A stretch of 10,291 bases of DNA, from NCBI GenBank assembly GCA_036732565.1, contig DAINCF010000248.1, positions 1-10,291 on the forward strand. Direction: 5' to 3'. The notes under the pieces are model-generated. The model saw only the letters and a list, made by a program, of their open reading frames with translations, did no database searches and had not been told where the DNA came from. Of this stretch, positions 1 to 6,877 are shown one piece after another (positions within the stretch are counted from its first letter, which is position 1; every line of letters starts with the position of its first letter). This DNA is from JAIVJN01 sp036732565. Lineage in GTDB: Bacteria; Acidobacteriota; Vicinamibacteria; Vicinamibacterales; UBA2999. The position numbers and the translations under genes were made by a program.

Positions 1-204
1 GGCACGATCGCGCCGGACGAGGCCGCGACAGCGCTCGCCGCGCGCCGACATACCCGGCTGGCTGCGAAGTGGCGCTTCAACCGCGCGCTCCGGCACATCG
101 TCTCGTGGCCCCTGGCCATCGAGAGCGCGACCCTCCTCGCGCGCCTGACCTCCGTGCCATTCGAAGCGGTCATTCGCTACGCTGGCGATTGTCACGTACA
201 GTGA
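1..204 (+). CDS. C-terminal end of a probable NAD(P)/FAD-dependent oxidoreductase (5' truncated by window edge)
   Basis: Reading frame 1 is open from the first base to a TGA at 202-204, giving 67 residues that end in RYAGDCHVQ. The tail has an amphipathic helical stretch (KWRFNRALRHIVSWPLAIES) and a final RYAGD motif. These resemble the C-termini of the geranylgeranyl-reductase-like FAD-dependent oxidoreductases encoded beside type III polyketide synthases and ICMT-family methyltransferases. The FAD-binding Rossmann fold would lie upstream and cannot be seen, so the family call rests on the tail and on the neighbour. The stop overlaps the GTG start candidate of the next gene (GTGA at 201-204), which suggests an operon with translational coupling. 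If the call is right, the enzyme probably oxidises or hydroxylates a polyketide product. It could also be an unrelated protein with a similar tail. Confidence 0.45.
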   Translation, partial: GTIAPDEAATALAARRHTRLAAKWRFNRALRHIVSWPLAIESATLLARLTSVPFEAVIRYAGDCHVQ

Positions 205-728
205 TCGGCGAGATGTGGGTCGCCCCCGCGATTGCCTTCGGAACGCTCCTCGCCGTCATCCTCATCATGGCTGGCGAAGCGCTGCTGTCGTCGTACAACG
301 CGCGCGTGCTGAAGGCTCGCGGAGCGATCGAGCCGCCGGACGATGTGTATCCCACGATGCAGTGGGCCTATCCGCTGGCGTTCGTCTCGATGGCCGTCGA
401 AGGCGCGATCACCGGGCCGTCGTCGTCCGACCTGCTGGTCGGCGGCCTGGCCATCTTTGGCTTCGCGAAGGCGCTCAAGATCTGCGTGATCAGTTCGCTC
501 GGGTGGCGCTGGTCGTTCCGGGTGCTGGTGCTGCCGGACGCGCCGCTCGTGACGAGCGGACCCTACCGCGTGATGCACCACCCCAACTATCTGGCCGTGA
601 TGAGTGAGCTGCTGGGGATGGCGTTGATCGTCCACGCGCCGATCACGGGGGCGATCAGCCTGATTGGCTTCGCCGTCATCCTCACGCGTCGAATTCGTGT
701 CGAAGATCGTGCCCTCGGTAGAGAATGA
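201..728 (+). CDS. Isoprenylcysteine carboxyl methyltransferase (ICMT)-family membrane protein, likely alkylpyrone-type O-methyltransferase
   Basis: A 175-residue integral membrane protein. Hydrophobic segments lie at about 7-30, 55-70, 78-100 and 132-160. The family signature is clear: GPYRVMHHPNY at 120-130, Glu136 in the following helix, and a C-terminal RIRVEDRAL at 164-172. In this family these elements bind S-adenosylmethionine and the substrate at the membrane face. Bacteria do not generally prenylate and carboxyl-methylate proteins as eukaryotes do. The characterised bacterial relative BpsB of Bacillus methylates alkylpyrones made by the adjacent type III polyketide synthase. With an oxidoreductase tail directly upstream, a similar polyketide O-methylation role is the best inference. 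The length matches BpsB (about 170 aa). The GTG at 201 overlaps the previous stop; ATG 213 is a plausible alternative start that removes four residues. Neither start has a strong Shine-Dalgarno site. The open frame extending back to 69 overlaps the upstream gene and is not favoured. Confidence 0.85.
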   Translation: MIGEMWVAPAIAFGTLLAVILIMAGEALLSSYNARVLKARGAIEPPDDVYPTMQWAYPLAFVSMAVEGAITGPSSSDLLVGGLAIFGFAKALKICVISSLGWRWSFRVLVLPDAPLVTSGPYRVMHHPNYLAVMSELLGMALIVHAPITGAISLIGFAVILTRRIRVEDRALGRE

Positions 729-765
729 AGTCCTTCCTTGTCTTTCGTTGATACGCTCCACAAAG

Positions 766-2235
766 ATGCAATCTGACGTGTCTACAGAGCCGCCTTCACC
801 CCTCGTCGAGCCGCTGCCCGAGTCACCGCCGCCCAAGCTGCCCCCGCTGGCCCGCCTGCTGGACATCATCACCATCGTGTTCGCGATGGTGGCGATCACC
901 GTGGCGCTCACGGGCGGCTTCCGCGAATGGACGCCGTTCGGTCGCATCTCGATCACGTCGTGGCTGCGCCCACTGCTGTGGTCGACGGGGGCCTTTCTCG
1001 TGCGCTCCTGGTGGTGGCCGCGGGAGCGTCTCTTCGCGCGCATCAGCCGAGGCGTCCGTGAGTGGATGCGGGACGACGGCATGACGGTGCTGCCGATGTA
1101 TCTGACGAGCCGATTCGGCGTGCTCATCATCGGATTCCTGTCGGTTGTGTTGATCGGCTACATCGACCCGAACGGCCCGCCGTTTCGTGTCTACCAGAAC
1201 GAGTTCCTGAACTTGCCCGCCCGGCACGACGCCGGGTGGTACCTTGGCATCGCCATGCAGGGGTATGGCTGGGACCCCGCGGGCCGTACCGGGCAGCAGA
1301 GCATCGTGTTCTTCCCGCTGATGCCGATGCTCATGCGGTACGGGGCGCTGCTGCTCGGGCGGCAAGTGCTGTGGACGGGCGTCGTGGTCTCACTCGGCGC
1401 GTTCCTGTGGGCGCTGGTCTATCTCTATCGCTATGCGCGCGAGGAGATCGGATCCGACCGCGCGCTGGCGACGACGACGCTCTTGTGCGCGTATCCGTTT
1501 GCCGTGTTCTACAGCGCGCCGTACACCGAGTCGCTGTTTCTGCTGACCAGCGTCGCGGCCTGTTACCACTTCCGCCGCGAGGAGCTGTGGAAGGCGGGGG
1601 CGTTCGGCCTGTTCTGCGGGTTGACCCGACCCAACGGCTGTCTGCTCTCGATCGTGTTGGCGCTGATGGCGATTCGCCCGTTGTGGCCGGACCGCGGGTG
1701 GCGTCCGACGCTGCCACCGCCGATGGGGTGGATGCGTCTGGCGGATCGCATCGCCGTTGCCTCGCTCCCGGGCGTCGGCATGGTGATCTTCTCGATCTTC
1801 ATCTACTACCTGACGGGCGACCCGTTGCAGTGGAGCAAGCAGCAGATCGGATGGGGCCGTGTGTACTACCCGCTCGAACAGCTGGTGATCGATCAGATCG
1901 AACGGTTCGACACCCACGGCTTGTATGGATTCGCGAAAGGGTGGCCGATCGACTTGATGTACCTCGTCGCGGTGATCTTCGTGTTGATCAGCATCGTGCC
2001 GGTGTATCGGCGCTTTGGTCTGCCGCTCGCGACGTTGATCGCGGTCAACATTTTTCCGCCGTTGATGATGGGCGGTTTGCTCTCGATGGGGCGGACGACC
2101 GCGGTGTTGTTCCCGACCTTCATGTGGCTGGGCGCGGTCGTGCCACCGACGCATCGCTCCGCCTGGATTTTCGGCTTTGCCGCCCTCCAGGCGTTGTGCG
2201 CCGTGATGTTCTTTACCTGGCGGCCAATCTTCTGA
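766..2235 (+). CDS. PIG-V-like (GT-C fold) polyprenyl-phosphate-dependent mannosyltransferase family protein
   Basis: A 489-residue polytopic membrane protein with roughly ten hydrophobic segments. Hallmarks of the PIG-V/Mannosyl_trans2-like family are visible: RHDAGWYLGIAMQGY from 153, whose Asp155 in a luminal/periplasmic loop is the expected catalytic or metal-binding acid of GT-C enzymes; FFPLMPML at 182-189; YPFAVFYSAPYTESLFLL from 243; and GLTRPNG at 285-291. Such enzymes transfer mannose or another hexose from a polyprenyl-phosphate sugar to an acceptor outside the membrane. The acceptor here is unknown. The cytoplasmic N-terminus (about 7-25) is rich in Pro and Glu and of low complexity. 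ATG 766 is chosen because an upstream in-frame ATG at 664 lies deep inside the preceding methyltransferase gene. The site before 766 (AAAG) is weak. The gap to the previous gene is 37 bases, so co-transcription is possible. No glycan biosynthesis partner is visible nearby. Confidence 0.85.
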   Translation: MQSDVSTEPPSPLVEPLPESPPPKLPPLARLLDIITIVFAMVAITVALTGGFREWTPFGRISITSWLRPLLWSTGAFLVRSWWWPRERLFARISRGVREWMRDDGMTVLPMYLTSRFGVLIIGFLSVVLIGYIDPNGPPFRVYQNEFLNLPARHDAGWYLGIAMQGYGWDPAGRTGQQSIVFFPLMPMLMRYGALLLGRQVLWTGVVVSLGAFLWALVYLYRYAREEIGSDRALATTTLLCAYPFAVFYSAPYTESLFLLTSVAACYHFRREELWKAGAFGLFCGLTRPNGCLLSIVLALMAIRPLWPDRGWRPTLPPPMGWMRLADRIAVASLPGVGMVIFSIFIYYLTGDPLQWSKQQIGWGRVYYPLEQLVIDQIERFDTHGLYGFAKGWPIDLMYLVAVIFVLISIVPVYRRFGLPLATLIAVNIFPPLMMGGLLSMGRTTAVLFPTFMWLGAVVPPTHRSAWIFGFAALQALCAVMFFTWRPIF

Positions 2236-2303
2236 GGCTGTTTCGGCGTCTGAGAGACAAGGCCGGGCGGTAACGGGACGGTCGGTGCGAGGCGTGGACT
2301 GGT

Positions 2304-2328
2304 CTCGCCGAAGCCAAGCGAAGGCGGA
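2304..2328. repeat. Quasi-palindromic intergenic element (CGCC...GGCG)
   Basis: Between the mannosyltransferase and the TPR protease genes, CGCCGAAG (2306-2313) and GCGAAGGCGG (2318-2327) form an imperfect inverted repeat. CGCC 2306-2309 pairs with GGCG 2323-2326, flanked by one wobble pair. From memory it resembles a short dispersed palindromic element of the 'CGCCGAAGC...GCGAAGGCGG' type seen between genes in acidobacterial contigs. It lies just upstream of a TATACT promoter candidate. The rest of the gap (2236-2303) shows nothing recognisable. Confidence 0.35.
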
Positions 2329-2337
2329 TGCGTGGGC

Positions 2338-2343
2338 TATACT
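2338..2343 (+). promoter_or_regulatory. Candidate -10 element (TATACT) for the protease/MoxR gene set
   Basis: TATACT differs by one base from the TATAAT consensus and lies 21 bases before ATG 2365, in the longest gap between complete genes on this side of the window. A convincing -35 box at 16-18 bp spacing is not visible. A start of transcription near 2350 would leave a leader of about 15 bases. The element lies downstream of the alternative GTG start at 2332, which favours ATG 2365. Confidence 0.35.
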
Positions 2344-2364
2344 GACGGCAGCGACCGCAATGCG

Positions 2365-4923
2365 ATGAGAGCCTGGGGCAGGCGTTCAAGCCGCCAGCAC
2401 GGGGCGGAGCCGTCGTTCAGGCGACGGGGACGCTCTCGCTCGGTCGTTCTGCTGGCTGTTCTGCTTCTAACACCGCTCCCGTCTGTTGCCCAGCAGCCCG
2501 GCGCCGCCGCGGCGCGCGACGCGGCACAAAAGGCGTTTGCGGCCGGCCAATACGACGAGGTCGAAACGATTGCCGGCGGCGTTCCCAAGGACGAGAGCCT
2601 GGCCGCTTTACGAGCGCAGGCCTTCATCGTCCGCGGCGAATACGATCGGGCGCTGACGCTCCTGCAGCCGATCGCACAGGAAAACCCCGGTGGTGACGCG
2701 GCGCTGGAGCTCGGCCTGCTGCAGAGGTACCTCGGCCGGCGGGGCGAAGGACGGCGCACACTCGAGCTGCTACGTCTGGCGCAAGGAGCCGGCACGGCAA
2801 CGCGAGCGTACTTGCGCGCCGGTCGCGCGGCCCGCGCCGTCGGGCGCTTCGAGGAGGCCAACGCCCTGTTCCGCGATGCGGTTGAGGCGGCGCCGAACGA
2901 TCCCGCGGCCAACACGGCGTGGGGTGAGTTGTTCCTCGAGAAGCACAATCGCACGGATGCCCTGAAGTCGTTCCAAGCGGCGCTGAAGGTGAACGGCGAC
3001 TATCAACCCGCGCTGCTCGGCATGGCGCGCGCGATGTCGGAGGACAACCCGCCCCAAGCGACGCGCTTCGCGCGGCACGTGCTCGAGCTCAACGAGTCCA
3101 ATCCGGAGGCGCACCTCGTTCTGGCCGAATTGTCGATCGATGAGGATCGGCGCAAGGACGCCGCCGATCACATCGAGCGCGCGAAAGCGATCAACCCTCA
3201 CAGCCTCGAGGCCTTGGCGCTGGCCGCGGCGCTGGCGTTCGTCGACGCGCGCGAGGACGAGTTTCAAACCAATCTGGCGGCGGCGCTCAAGATCAACCCG
3301 CTCTACGGCGAGCTGCACCGTGTCACCGGCGCGATCGCGGCGCGGTTCTACCGCTTCGACGATGCCGCCGATCAGGCACGCAAGGCGATACTGCTGGATC
3401 GCGAGAATGCCCGCGCGCCGGCGGATCTCGGCGCTCACCTGATGCGGACCGGCGACGAGCGCAACGCCCGCCGCGCGCTGGAGCAGGCCTTCCGTGCGGA
3501 TCCGTACGACCAGGTGACCTACAACCTGTTGAACCTGCTCGACAAGCTCGAGACGTTCGAGACGGTGCGCGAGGGCGAACTCGTCATCAAGATGGACCGC
3601 GAGGAAGCCGGCGTGATGCGCGAATACGCGCCGGCGCTGGCCCGCGAGGCGCTGAGCTCGCTGAGTGAACGATGGGGTTTCACGCCGAAGGGCCCGCTCC
3701 TGATCGAGATCTTTCCGGTCCACGACGATTTCGCGGTCCGCAACGTCGGGTTGCCCGGCATGATCGGCGCGCTCGGCGCGTGCTTCGGTCGCGTGGTCAC
3801 GATGGACTCACCGAAGGCACGGCCGCCGGGCGAGTTCAACTGGGGCGCGACGCTCTGGCACGAGCTCGCGCACGTCATCACCTTGCAGCTCTCCAATCAG
3901 CGCATCCCGCGCTGGCTCACCGAGGGCATCTCGGTGTTCGAAGAGACGCGGGCGAAGCGCGAGTGGGGCCGCGAGATGGAGATCCCGTTCGCGCGGGCCA
4001 TCGACGAGGGAAAGATCCTCAAGCTGCGGGATCTCAACGCCGGCTTCCAGGATCCGCGCACGATCTCGCTCGCGTACTACGAAGCGTCGCTGCTCGTCGA
4101 GCACATCGTGGCCGTGCACGGCGACGAGACGCTCAAGGCGTTGGTCCAGTCGTTCGCAGAGGGCATCGCCAGCGAGGAAGCCATTCAGCGGATCTTGAAG
4201 ACGGACATGGACGCGCTGCAGACGTCGTTCGACGGGTTCCTGGCGCAGCGATTCGACGGCTTGCGCACCGCGCTGGCGACACCGGACGAGTTCCAACCCG
4301 ACCTGCCCGCGGAGAAGCTCAAGGCGCTGGCGGCCAGTCATCCCGACAGCTTCGTGGTGCACAGCGCGCTGGGACACGCGCTGCAGTCGACGGACGCCGA
4401 TGCCGCCTTCCAGGCGTACGAGCGCGCGATGTCGTTGGTGCCGATGGCCACGGGACCGGAGAGTCCATACGGTCTGACGGTCCAGTTGGCGCTGAAGAAG
4501 GGCGATCGTGGGCGTGCCGCCAAGACCCTCGAGGCCTGGACCGCGCGCGATCACACCGACATCGAAGCCGCGCGTCAGTTATCGACGCTGCTCGATCAGC
4601 CGGGCGACCGCGAGCGGCTGGAGGTCGCGTTGCGGCGCGTCGTCGCCATCGATCCCTTCGACTCGTCCGCGCACTCGACGCTCGGGCGCATGGCCATGGA
4701 CGCCGGCAATTCGGCGGAGGCCATCCGCGACTTTCGTGTCGCGCTCGCGGCTGGACCGGCGGATCGCGCGTCCGCGCATGCCGATCTCGCCGAGGGGCTG
4801 TTCGAGACCGGGGCCCACGACGAAGCGAAGCGCCAGACCTTGGCGGCGCTGGAAATTGCGCCGACCTACGAGCGGGCGCAGGACTTGCTGTTGAAACTCG
4901 TTGAAGGAGGCGACCGGCGGTGA
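2365..4923 (+). CDS. Secreted TPR-repeat protein with central HExxH zinc-peptidase (peptidase MA-like) domain
   Basis: An 852-residue protein. After an Arg-rich start it has a signal peptide: a hydrophobic core at about 27-39 and a likely cleavage after SVA (40-42) before QQPG. Residues 50 to about 395 form degenerate tetratricopeptide repeats (for example GRFEEANALFRDAVEAAPND, with the usual Pro-Asn/Asp repeat ends). The middle domain has HELAH at 499-503 and RWLTEG from 516, with Glu520 placed 17 residues after the second His. This is the gluzincin pattern of the peptidase MA-like family, so all three zinc ligands and the catalytic Glu500 are present. AYYEAS at 570-575 follows as in that family. 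Further TPRs fill the C-terminus (about 660-850). The protein probably acts in the periplasm; its substrate is unknown. An in-frame GTG at 2332 would extend it by 11 residues but lies upstream of the candidate -10. Its end overlaps the next start by four bases (GTGA), so the two products are probably made together. Confidence 0.9.
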   Translation: MRAWGRRSSRQHGAEPSFRRRGRSRSVVLLAVLLLTPLPSVAQQPGAAAARDAAQKAFAAGQYDEVETIAGGVPKDESLAALRAQAFIVRGEYDRALTLLQPIAQENPGGDAALELGLLQRYLGRRGEGRRTLELLRLAQGAGTATRAYLRAGRAARAVGRFEEANALFRDAVEAAPNDPAANTAWGELFLEKHNRTDALKSFQAALKVNGDYQPALLGMARAMSEDNPPQATRFARHVLELNESNPEAHLVLAELSIDEDRRKDAADHIERAKAINPHSLEALALAAALAFVDAREDEFQTNLAAALKINPLYGELHRVTGAIAARFYRFDDAADQARKAILLDRENARAPADLGAHLMRTGDERNARRALEQAFRADPYDQVTYNLLNLLDKLETFETVREGELVIKMDREEAGVMREYAPALAREALSSLSERWGFTPKGPLLIEIFPVHDDFAVRNVGLPGMIGALGACFGRVVTMDSPKARPPGEFNWGATLWHELAHVITLQLSNQRIPRWLTEGISVFEETRAKREWGREMEIPFARAIDEGKILKLRDLNAGFQDPRTISLAYYEASLLVEHIVAVHGDETLKALVQSFAEGIASEEAIQRILKTDMDALQTSFDGFLAQRFDGLRTALATPDEFQPDLPAEKLKALAASHPDSFVVHSALGHALQSTDADAAFQAYERAMSLVPMATGPESPYGLTVQLALKKGDRGRAAKTLEAWTARDHTDIEAARQLSTLLDQPGDRERLEVALRRVVAIDPFDSSAHSTLGRMAMDAGNSAEAIRDFRVALAAGPADRASAHADLAEGLFETGAHDEAKRQTLAALEIAPTYERAQDLLLKLVEGGDRR
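4904..4910 (+). promoter_or_regulatory. Strong Shine-Dalgarno site for the DUF4159 gene
   Basis: AAGGAGG lies inside the 3' end of the TPR-protease gene, nine bases before GTG 4920. It is the strongest ribosome-binding site in the window and fixes GTG 4920 as the start of the DUF4159 gene, despite the non-ATG codon and the four-base overlap. Confidence 0.75.
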
Positions 4924-5771
4924 CCACTTCGACTCGACGTTCAACCCGGTCGTTTCCGTGGGGACCGGCCTGGGCCGGACCAGGGCTCGCGCTTGCCGCC
5001 GTCGTCGTGGTCGGGGTGATCCTGGCACCGCGTCTGGCCCAGCGTGCGTCGGCCCAGATGCCGTCGCTCGATGGCGATCGCTTCGCCGGCCTCCAGTGGA
5101 CCTTCGTGCGGGTCAAGTACAACAACACCGTCAACGGGCCCACGCCGACGCGGCGCCGCAGCTATTGGGACGAGCCGTGGGCGATCGATGCGCCGGCGGC
5201 GGAGCAGAACCTGTCGCGGCGCGTGAAGAGCGTCACCGCCATCGAGGTCGCCGATCCCATCGTCCTCACGCTGGATGACGAGCGGCTCTGGCAGCACCCG
5301 TGGATCTACATCGTCGAGCCCAGCAACCTCGTGCTATCGGATACCGAGGTCGGCATCATGCGCGAGTTCCTGCTGCGCGGCGGCAGCCTCATGATGGACG
5401 ACTTCCACGGCCCGTACGAGTGGGAGCTCACCGTCGAGCAGCTCAAGAAGGTGTTCCCCGATCGCGAGATCGTCGAGATCGAGCCCCCGCACCCCATCTA
5501 TACGTGCTTCTACAAGATCGAGAAGTATCCGCAGGTGCCCGGTCTCGGCTCGTTCTTCAACGGCCGCACCTGGGAGAAGGGCGGCTTCGTGCCGCACCTC
5601 CGTGGCATTCTGGACGACGACGGCCGCCCGATGGTGCTCATCAATTGGAATACCGACATGGGCGACGGTGTCGAATGGTCGAACGCCGAAGACTATCCCG
5701 GCTACATCAAGTGGACAGCCCTCGCGTATCAGATGATGATCAACGAGATCATCTACAGCCTGACGCACTAA
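4920..5771 (+). CDS. DUF4159 domain-containing exported or membrane-anchored protein
   Basis: A 283-residue protein. The basic N-terminus (RRSTR) is followed by a hydrophobic segment at about 19-40 and then QRASAQ. This is a signal peptide or an N-terminal anchor, so the domain lies on the periplasmic side. The rest matches DUF4159: FAGLQWTFVRVKYNN at about 55-69, SYWDEPWAID at 81-90, a strand IYIVEP at 129-134, helix and REFLLRGGSLMMDDFHG at 148-164, a DREIVEIEPPHPIY segment at 181-194, and NWNTDMGDGVEW at 242-253. The 'strand, helix, xxLLRGGxLMMDD' part resembles glutamine-amidotransferase-like folds, but no catalytic triad can be assigned. No enzymatic activity is established for the family as far as I know. 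DUF4159 proteins commonly occur with MoxR, DUF58 and BatA proteins, sometimes fused to BatA; here the domain is a separate protein. It is translationally coupled to the upstream protease gene. Confidence 0.85.
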   Translation: MTTSTRRSTRSFPWGPAWAGPGLALAAVVVVGVILAPRLAQRASAQMPSLDGDRFAGLQWTFVRVKYNNTVNGPTPTRRRSYWDEPWAIDAPAAEQNLSRRVKSVTAIEVADPIVLTLDDERLWQHPWIYIVEPSNLVLSDTEVGIMREFLLRGGSLMMDDFHGPYEWELTVEQLKKVFPDREIVEIEPPHPIYTCFYKIEKYPQVPGLGSFFNGRTWEKGGFVPHLRGILDDDGRPMVLINWNTDMGDGVEWSNAEDYPGYIKWTALAYQMMINEIIYSLTH

Positions 5772-5774
5772 GCT

Positions 5775-5854
5775 GGTTCTCAACCGAGAGCCAACTCGAA
5801 CTGAGAACCTCGGAACGGGAACCCAGAACCTCAGAACCCCAGAACCTGGGTTCT
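5775..5854. repeat. AGAACC-type degenerate repeat cluster with inverted repeat
   Basis: The 97-base gap between the DUF4159 and moxR genes is largely repetitive. GGTTCTCA (5775-5782) is an exact inverted match of TGAGAACC (5802-5809), an 8-bp stem with a 19-base loop. AGAACC then recurs at 5804-5809, 5825-5830, 5833-5838 and 5841-5846, with a related GGGAACCC at 5817-5824 region, and its complement GGTTCT at 5849-5854. Similar 'AGAACCC' spacers recur in related genomes by my recollection. No open frame fits here. Confidence 0.6.
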
Positions 5855-5857
5855 TTT
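5838..5857 (+). terminator. Possible rho-independent terminator or attenuator before moxR
   Basis: CCCAG (5838-5842), a three-base loop AAC, and CTGGG (5846-5850) form a short hairpin followed at once by TTCTTTT (5851-5857). The layout is that of an intrinsic terminator, but the stem has only five pairs. The hairpin arises from the last repeat units of the AGAACC cluster. It could partly separate expression of the upstream pair from moxR, or be a by-product of the repeat. Confidence 0.35.
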
Positions 5858-5868
5858 GCCGGGAGAAC

Positions 5869-6870
5869 ATGATGGATGTGGCGGCCGGGTCGTTGGCTGA
5901 GCGTGTCGCTGAGGGGCGCAGCAGAATCCTCACCGAGCTCCGCAAGGTCATCGTTGGGCAGGACGAAGTCGTCGATCAGGTACTCATCGCACTCTTCACT
6001 GGCGGCCACGTTCTAATCACCGGCGTGCCGGGTCTCGCGAAGACGCTGCTCATCAAGACGATCGCCGAGATTCTGCATCTGAGCTTCAAGCGCATCCAGT
6101 TCACGCCCGACTTGATGCCGGCGGACATCACCGGCACCGAAGTCCTGGACGAAGAGGATGGCCATCGCTCGCTGCGCTTCGTGCAGGGGCCGATCTTCGC
6201 GCAGATCATCCTGGCGGACGAGATCAACCGGACGCCGCCCAAAACGCAGGCCGCGTTGCTGGAGGCGATGCAGGAGTTCCACGTGACGGCCGGTGGTCGC
6301 ACCTACGAGCTCGAGCAGCCGTTCTTCGTTCTCGCGACCCAGAACCCCATCGAGCTGGAAGGCACCTATCCGCTGCCCGAGGCACAGCTCGATCGCTTCA
6401 TGTTCAACATCGTCATGGGTTATCTCAGCGAAGACGATGAAGTGCGCGTCGTCTCGGAGACGACGGGTGTGGAGCGCCAGTCTCCGGATCGGGTGATGGA
6501 CGGCCGCGACATCATGGACTTCCACCACACCATCCGTCAGGTGCTGGTGGCCGAGGAAGTGGCGCGCTACGCCGTGCGGTTGTCCAGCGCCTCACGGCCG
6601 GGTGCCCAGAAGCCGATTGACTTCATCCAGAAGTGGGTCAAGTGGGGCGCGGGGCTGCGCGCGTCGCAGGCGTTGATCCTCGCGGGCAAGGCGCGTGCGT
6701 TGATGCACGGACGGCACCACGTGTCGGTCAAAGACATTCAGGCGCTGGCGCCGCCGATTTTCCGCCACCGTGTGATTCCAAACTTCTACGCCGAAGCCGA
6801 AGGGATCACGACCGACCGCATCGTTCAGCAGCTACTCGAGACGGTCCCGGCCCCCTCGAGCGGCCTCTGA
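5869..6870 (+). CDS. MoxR-family AAA+ ATPase
   Basis: A 333-residue cytoplasmic AAA+ ATPase of the MoxR group, of normal family length and with no membrane segment. Motifs in order: Walker A GVPGLAKT at 52-59; the MoxR stretch RIQFTPDLMPADITGTEV from 75; Walker B IILADEIN at 113-120, with the acidic pair Asp117/Glu118; sensor 1 ATQNP at 156-160; and LDRF at 174-177 with a candidate arginine finger Arg176. A helical lid domain fills the C-terminus, with GLRASQAL near 262 as a likely sensor 2. MoxR proteins act as chaperones that activate or assemble complexes containing VWA proteins, encoded alongside as here. Two adjacent ATGs exist (5869 and 5872). GGAG at 5862-5865 is better spaced for 5872, so the first Met may be absent. 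The next gene starts seven bases after its stop, so the two are surely co-transcribed. Confidence 0.95.
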   Translation: MMDVAAGSLAERVAEGRSRILTELRKVIVGQDEVVDQVLIALFTGGHVLITGVPGLAKTLLIKTIAEILHLSFKRIQFTPDLMPADITGTEVLDEEDGHRSLRFVQGPIFAQIILADEINRTPPKTQAALLEAMQEFHVTAGGRTYELEQPFFVLATQNPIELEGTYPLPEAQLDRFMFNIVMGYLSEDDEVRVVSETTGVERQSPDRVMDGRDIMDFHHTIRQVLVAEEVARYAVRLSSASRPGAQKPIDFIQKWVKWGAGLRASQALILAGKARALMHGRHHVSVKDIQALAPPIFRHRVIPNFYAEAEGITTDRIVQQLLETVPAPSSGL

Positions 6871-6877
6871 GGACGTG

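Noticed and set aside
664..765. ATG 664 as start of the mannosyltransferase gene
   Set aside because: It would overlap the 3' end of the ICMT gene by 65 bases and add a Ser-rich extension not typical of the family.
192..1130. A 312-codon open frame on the - strand
   Set aside because: It is antisense to the ICMT and mannosyltransferase genes, is rich in Arg, His and Asp as GC-rich shadow frames are, and has no domain-like motif.
1390..2154. A 254-codon open frame on the - strand
   Set aside because: It lies antisense within the mannosyltransferase gene, whose motifs are convincing; its product is low-complexity Arg/Gln/His-rich.
1062..2273. A 403-codon + frame overlapping the mannosyltransferase gene
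   Set aside because: It is an Arg-rich out-of-frame shadow with no motif; the GT-C motifs belong to the other frame.
2332..2364. GTG 2332 as start of the TPR protease gene
   Set aside because: It lies upstream of the TATACT -10 candidate and adds 11 residues before an already complete signal peptide.
3672..4904. A 410-codon + frame overlapping the TPR protease gene
   Set aside because: It is a shifted frame of the protease gene, very rich in Arg, Gly and Ala, while the HELAH and TPR motifs are in the other frame.
5775..5854. The AGAACC repeats as a CRISPR array
   Set aside because: The units are six to eight bases, without spacers of constant length, and no cas gene is present.
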